A stretch of 64,000 nucleotides of DNA from Heliocidaris tuberculata. Taxonomy: Eukaryota > Echinodermata > Echinoidea > Camarodonta > Echinometridae. Each line of letters starts with the position of its first letter. The stretch's first letter is position 1. Location of the stretch: positions 13,641,580 to 13,705,579 of the forward strand of contig CM046844.1 of assembly GCA_025618425.1 (NCBI GenBank), read 5' to 3'. A program made the translations under genes and the position numbers. Below the pieces are notes generated by a model. It searched no databases and was not told the origin of the DNA. It worked only from the letters and a program-made list of their open reading frames with translations. Positions 61,001-64,000 of this stretch are shown here, in pieces.

Positions 61001-64000
61001 CTGTATAGAAAATGATAGAAATCATGGAGTAAGACATCAGACAAGGGTTTTGATCCATAATTGATTTATCCTCCTTATCCAATGCTTTTTAAAGTCCTTC
61101 ACAGAAGAAAACAGTGCGGGTGCAATTACAGAGTGCTCCCACTTTGCATGTTCATAACGCTGGAATCAAACGACCAGCTCATCAGTGTAAGAGAAGTAGA
61201 CGACAAATCAGGAATGTATCATGAGGTTTTCCAGGATACACTAATGTAAGATGACAGGGATAATCCTGGGAAATCCACAAAGTTTCAGTTCCCCAACTTG
61301 ACTTTCAGCTCGAGCTCTGGGAGTCTGGACGGAACCAGGGAGTTCCCTGGCTGGCATTCCAAAGAGTAGGCCGGTCTGAGCCCAAGGTATGTATCTTAAT
61401 CCTCTTTCACTGATAAATGTATCAATGAATGTTTGACTAGGCACCAAGCCATTAACTATCACCGCCGCCCGTTAGAGGAGAGAAGAGAAGAGAAGAGACG
61501 GATCCCTCAAATCACAACATGGATTTTCTCTTACAGTATCCAAGCAAACCCAGTCTGGAGACCTGAACTTGAATACTGGAAACCAGCATTAAAGCTATTT
61601 TAGAATAAAATCCACTTCTTGTGTCCATAGATTTTAGCGCTATTTCTCTCTTGCTCTCCCTCTTCCCTTCTCTTTTATCTCACACCCTCTCCACTCTACT
61701 GCACTATGCCGTGTACTCCAAAAAAGTTTTGGCACCAAACTAAACCCTCCATTCAACAGCACAGTCTACTCTTCCAAACCTTATTTTCAAAATGACCACG
61801 TTTGTTAACTAAATTGCAATGATATGTTTAGGGCATTATACTACTAGCTAGCACTAATACAATATTTCAATGAATATCTTGTTATCTACAGAAAGTGGTA
61901 AAAGTATATCACAAAATAAGTGAATCGGCAGCTGTGAGGACAGCTGTGAGTGAAGCCTTGAAGGACTGGGTCTAATTTAGTAGACTAGGTCAAGTTTGTG
62001 TGTCACAGGCAAGAGGGCAGGCTTGTCTTTGACAAGTCCATGGAGCGTAGAGTAATGCATGTCATGCAAAGTTATAACAAGAGAACGGGGACGTGAATGG
62101 AACACAAACTTCTCTGCAAAGAAAAAAAAATAAGTATGAATATAGCTGGATGACAACAAGGGAGTGATAGAAGGGTATTCAGCTGGGGGGTGACTGGTAG
62201 CAAGGGTGCCTGGTAGAAGATGAGGTTGTGTAGTGCAGGGGTGTCAATTGGCCATGCCCGCATATTGTACATAGTCACGTAATTAAGGTGCATGAAGGTG
62301 CACGAAGGGTACACTTTAGACAGGAGGGGAGAAGAGCCAGGGTGGCATGGAGGTGCACTTGGTATCCTTTCAGGAAGGAGTGAGGTAGAGGGCAGTGTGG
62401 GTGTGGTACAGGCATGGTACATAGGGGTGTAGAGGGCTGGTACACCGCCCGGGGGGGGGGGGAGTACTTCCATATTTACGCTATACGGGGATGTGCCGCC
62501 CAAATGGGTCACTTTTTCACAAGAAATCCCTAAACAAGGGACCCGTTTTCAACAAAAAAATATCCCTGAACATGGGTTCAAATTTTCAACAAAATCCCTA
62601 ACATGGGTGGTATCCTGAAATCCTGTGCCCAGTGTATTTTTTAATCCATTTCTTGAGGTTTGAGGGAAAAAATGTAAGAAAACTCACAGAAAAATCAGAA
62701 ATTTCTGTAGGTCCATACTCTGGATACTGAAATACATAAAACCTCCATTGCTAAGAGCAAAATCATAGGGTAGGGGATTACACCAGATACAATTTTTTTC
62801 TCTCTCTCTCACTCTCTCTCTCTCTCTCTCTTTTCAAATTCAAATGGAAGGATTTTATAATCACTTCATATTGTGCACCTGTCCATCAAATTGGGTTTAC
62901 TGAAATATGGGCTGCATGGAGTCAGTATTGGTGTTGGTATATAGAGGGGTGCAAGGGTGTGGTCATGCAGAGTCAAATGTAGCCTGCTTTGCCAGGTGCA
63001 TCTTTGGTGTTTGGTGGACAAAGGTTCACTTTGGTTCAGTACTTTAGGGTGGAATTAATTGACAAAGATCATTAGAGAAGATGAAAACCGTAAGGTCATG
63101 ATAACAATTAATTTCAAATTGGCAACACTCATATGAGAATATATACTTCTGACATCATGCAGTAGCAATGAGAAAACTATCCTATGCTAGCCTTAAATCT
63201 TGGGTTACCATACACCATATCATTAAACCAACATTTGAGGTAATTTGAAGTCCAAGTAAAGGTTATACAAATAAAAAAATATTCTTTATCTTCCCATTTA
63301 TAGGTCCCCAAGGAGGATAACCCTTTCACATAATATATTCTCTTTATTATAAACTAGATTACAATTTTAGGTCCTCATATGCTTAACAAATCAAATCAAT
63401 TAAATCAGATCAATTAAATCAATTAAATCAAATTCACAACATTACATCTGAGCATTTAAATCCAATGCAATATCAACATGTGATTGACATGTTATGCTAT
63501 TTGATATTTCCGAGGTCATCTAAAGAAAAAGAGATGACATTAAAGTATTAAAGTACTTTCTTTTCTTTTCTTTAATAAAATCAAATAATTCTGTCCAAAA
63601 AAAATGTTGGATTCTACCAAGGAGATGGGCCTAAAGGCCTACCTCTCAGTTCTATTGGTGCTCAAGATGGCCTCTTAACACAATTCATGCTCAAACATCC
63701 AATGCAAATAAAACATTCCTGAATATCATCAGATGTCTCCAAACAACGGATCTACGTCTCTGGAATTTCAAAGTAAGTAGCCATAAAGCAAATAACAGAT
63801 GAAAATCCAGAGACCATCCTATTTAATATCCCAATCGTCAAATAATACTTGGGACTTGTAATCTTCTAATCTCATTTGAATTAGAATTATTTACATTGTA
63901 CTTCTCAGATTGTTGCATAATCGTCAATGCCTGGATATTTTGTTTTAAACAAGCTACTGATTGATAAAAAATGTAAAATCACTGATATGCAAATGTCTTC
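61001..64000. other. Upstream flank or first intron, no exon seen
   Basis: 3 kb upstream of the first visible LDLa exon. It contains a (CT)n run at 62799-62831, the repeat at 62445-62640, and 'aatcaattaaatcaaatc' repeats at 63388-63432. No signal-peptide or SEA-like exon could be recognised. Because the first exon opens in phase 1, at least one coding exon must lie further upstream. Confidence 0.6.
62445..62640. repeat. G-run plus 'tccctaacatggg' internal repeat
   Basis: A run of G, then 'gagtacttccatatttacgc' and 'tatacggggatgtgccgcc', then three imperfect units of 'aaatccctaaacaaggg...ttttcaacaaaa' (62524, 62561, 62592). I recall similar units as dispersed repeats in marine invertebrates; no database check was possible. 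Confidence 0.6.

Noticed and set aside
61241..61462. Possible upstream exon with a good GTATGT donor on the plus strand near 61388
   Set aside because: The plus-strand frames contain stops before the donor, and on the minus strand (the gene's strand) there are no fitting splice sites.
62072..62512. 146-codon Pro-rich minus-strand frame upstream of the LDLa exons, considered as an N-terminal perlecan exon
   Set aside because: Its start lies in a dispersed repeat with a G-run and it has no signal peptide or SEA-like features.

Overview
The window is eukaryotic, very probably a marine invertebrate deuterostome and most likely an echinoderm such as a sea urchin. That placement is inference. It rests on an AT-rich intron-heavy gene with clean GT-AG junctions, many ATC/CAC microsatellites, a dense population of short inverted-repeat elements, and repeated use of the octamer TACATGTA. 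There is no bacterial or organellar gene organisation.

One protein-coding gene dominates. It lies on the minus strand, runs through the whole window from about 61000 down to 287, and is open at both ends. I could place 36 coding exons, and every one has AG/GT-type junctions and a reading phase that matches its neighbour. Together they total 4576 nt, about 1525 codons. The domain order is six LDL-receptor class A modules (with a Pro/Thr-rich linker), one immunoglobulin domain, then laminin EGF-like (LE) domains with three laminin IV (LamB) domains inserted into split LE domains. That order is diagnostic of perlecan (HSPG2; trol in flies, unc-52 in worms), the basement-membrane heparan sulfate proteoglycan. 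The amino-terminal part (signal peptide, any SEA domain) lies upstream of 61000 and was not found. The rest of domain III and the later Ig and laminin G regions lie below position 1.

Layout in transcription order: 64000-61001, no exon, with an inverted or tandem repeat near 62450; 61000-60716, first visible exon (two LDLa); 60715-31849, a 28.9-kb intron full of transposable elements; 31848-24431, four single-LDLa exons, with two decayed copies of one of them beside it; 23789-22874, the Ig domain; 22373-14936, LamB cassette 1; 14595-7555, LamB cassette 2; 6463-287, LamB cassette 3, which continues off the edge. The three cassettes have nearly the same exon lengths, so this part of the gene grew by tandem duplication of a ten-exon block. 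Cassette 2 has one extra intron and cassette 3 has one intron at a shifted position.

The introns hold the unusual material. The best find is a 1482-bp element at 41154-42635. It is bounded by TTAA and near-perfect 22-bp inverted ends, contains a frameshifted THAP zinc-finger exon on one strand and a second exon-like ORF on the other, and has cAMP-response-element palindromes near both ends. At least six further families of small elements also end in TTAA, and several begin TTAAAGG or TTAAAGT, so a shared Kolobok/T2-like or piggyBac-like mobilising source is plausible. Other families include a ~85-bp hairpin present six times in the giant intron, a composite repeat with 2 versus 4 internal units, and a foldback element between 12-bp direct repeats that carries a tRNA-like promoter box.
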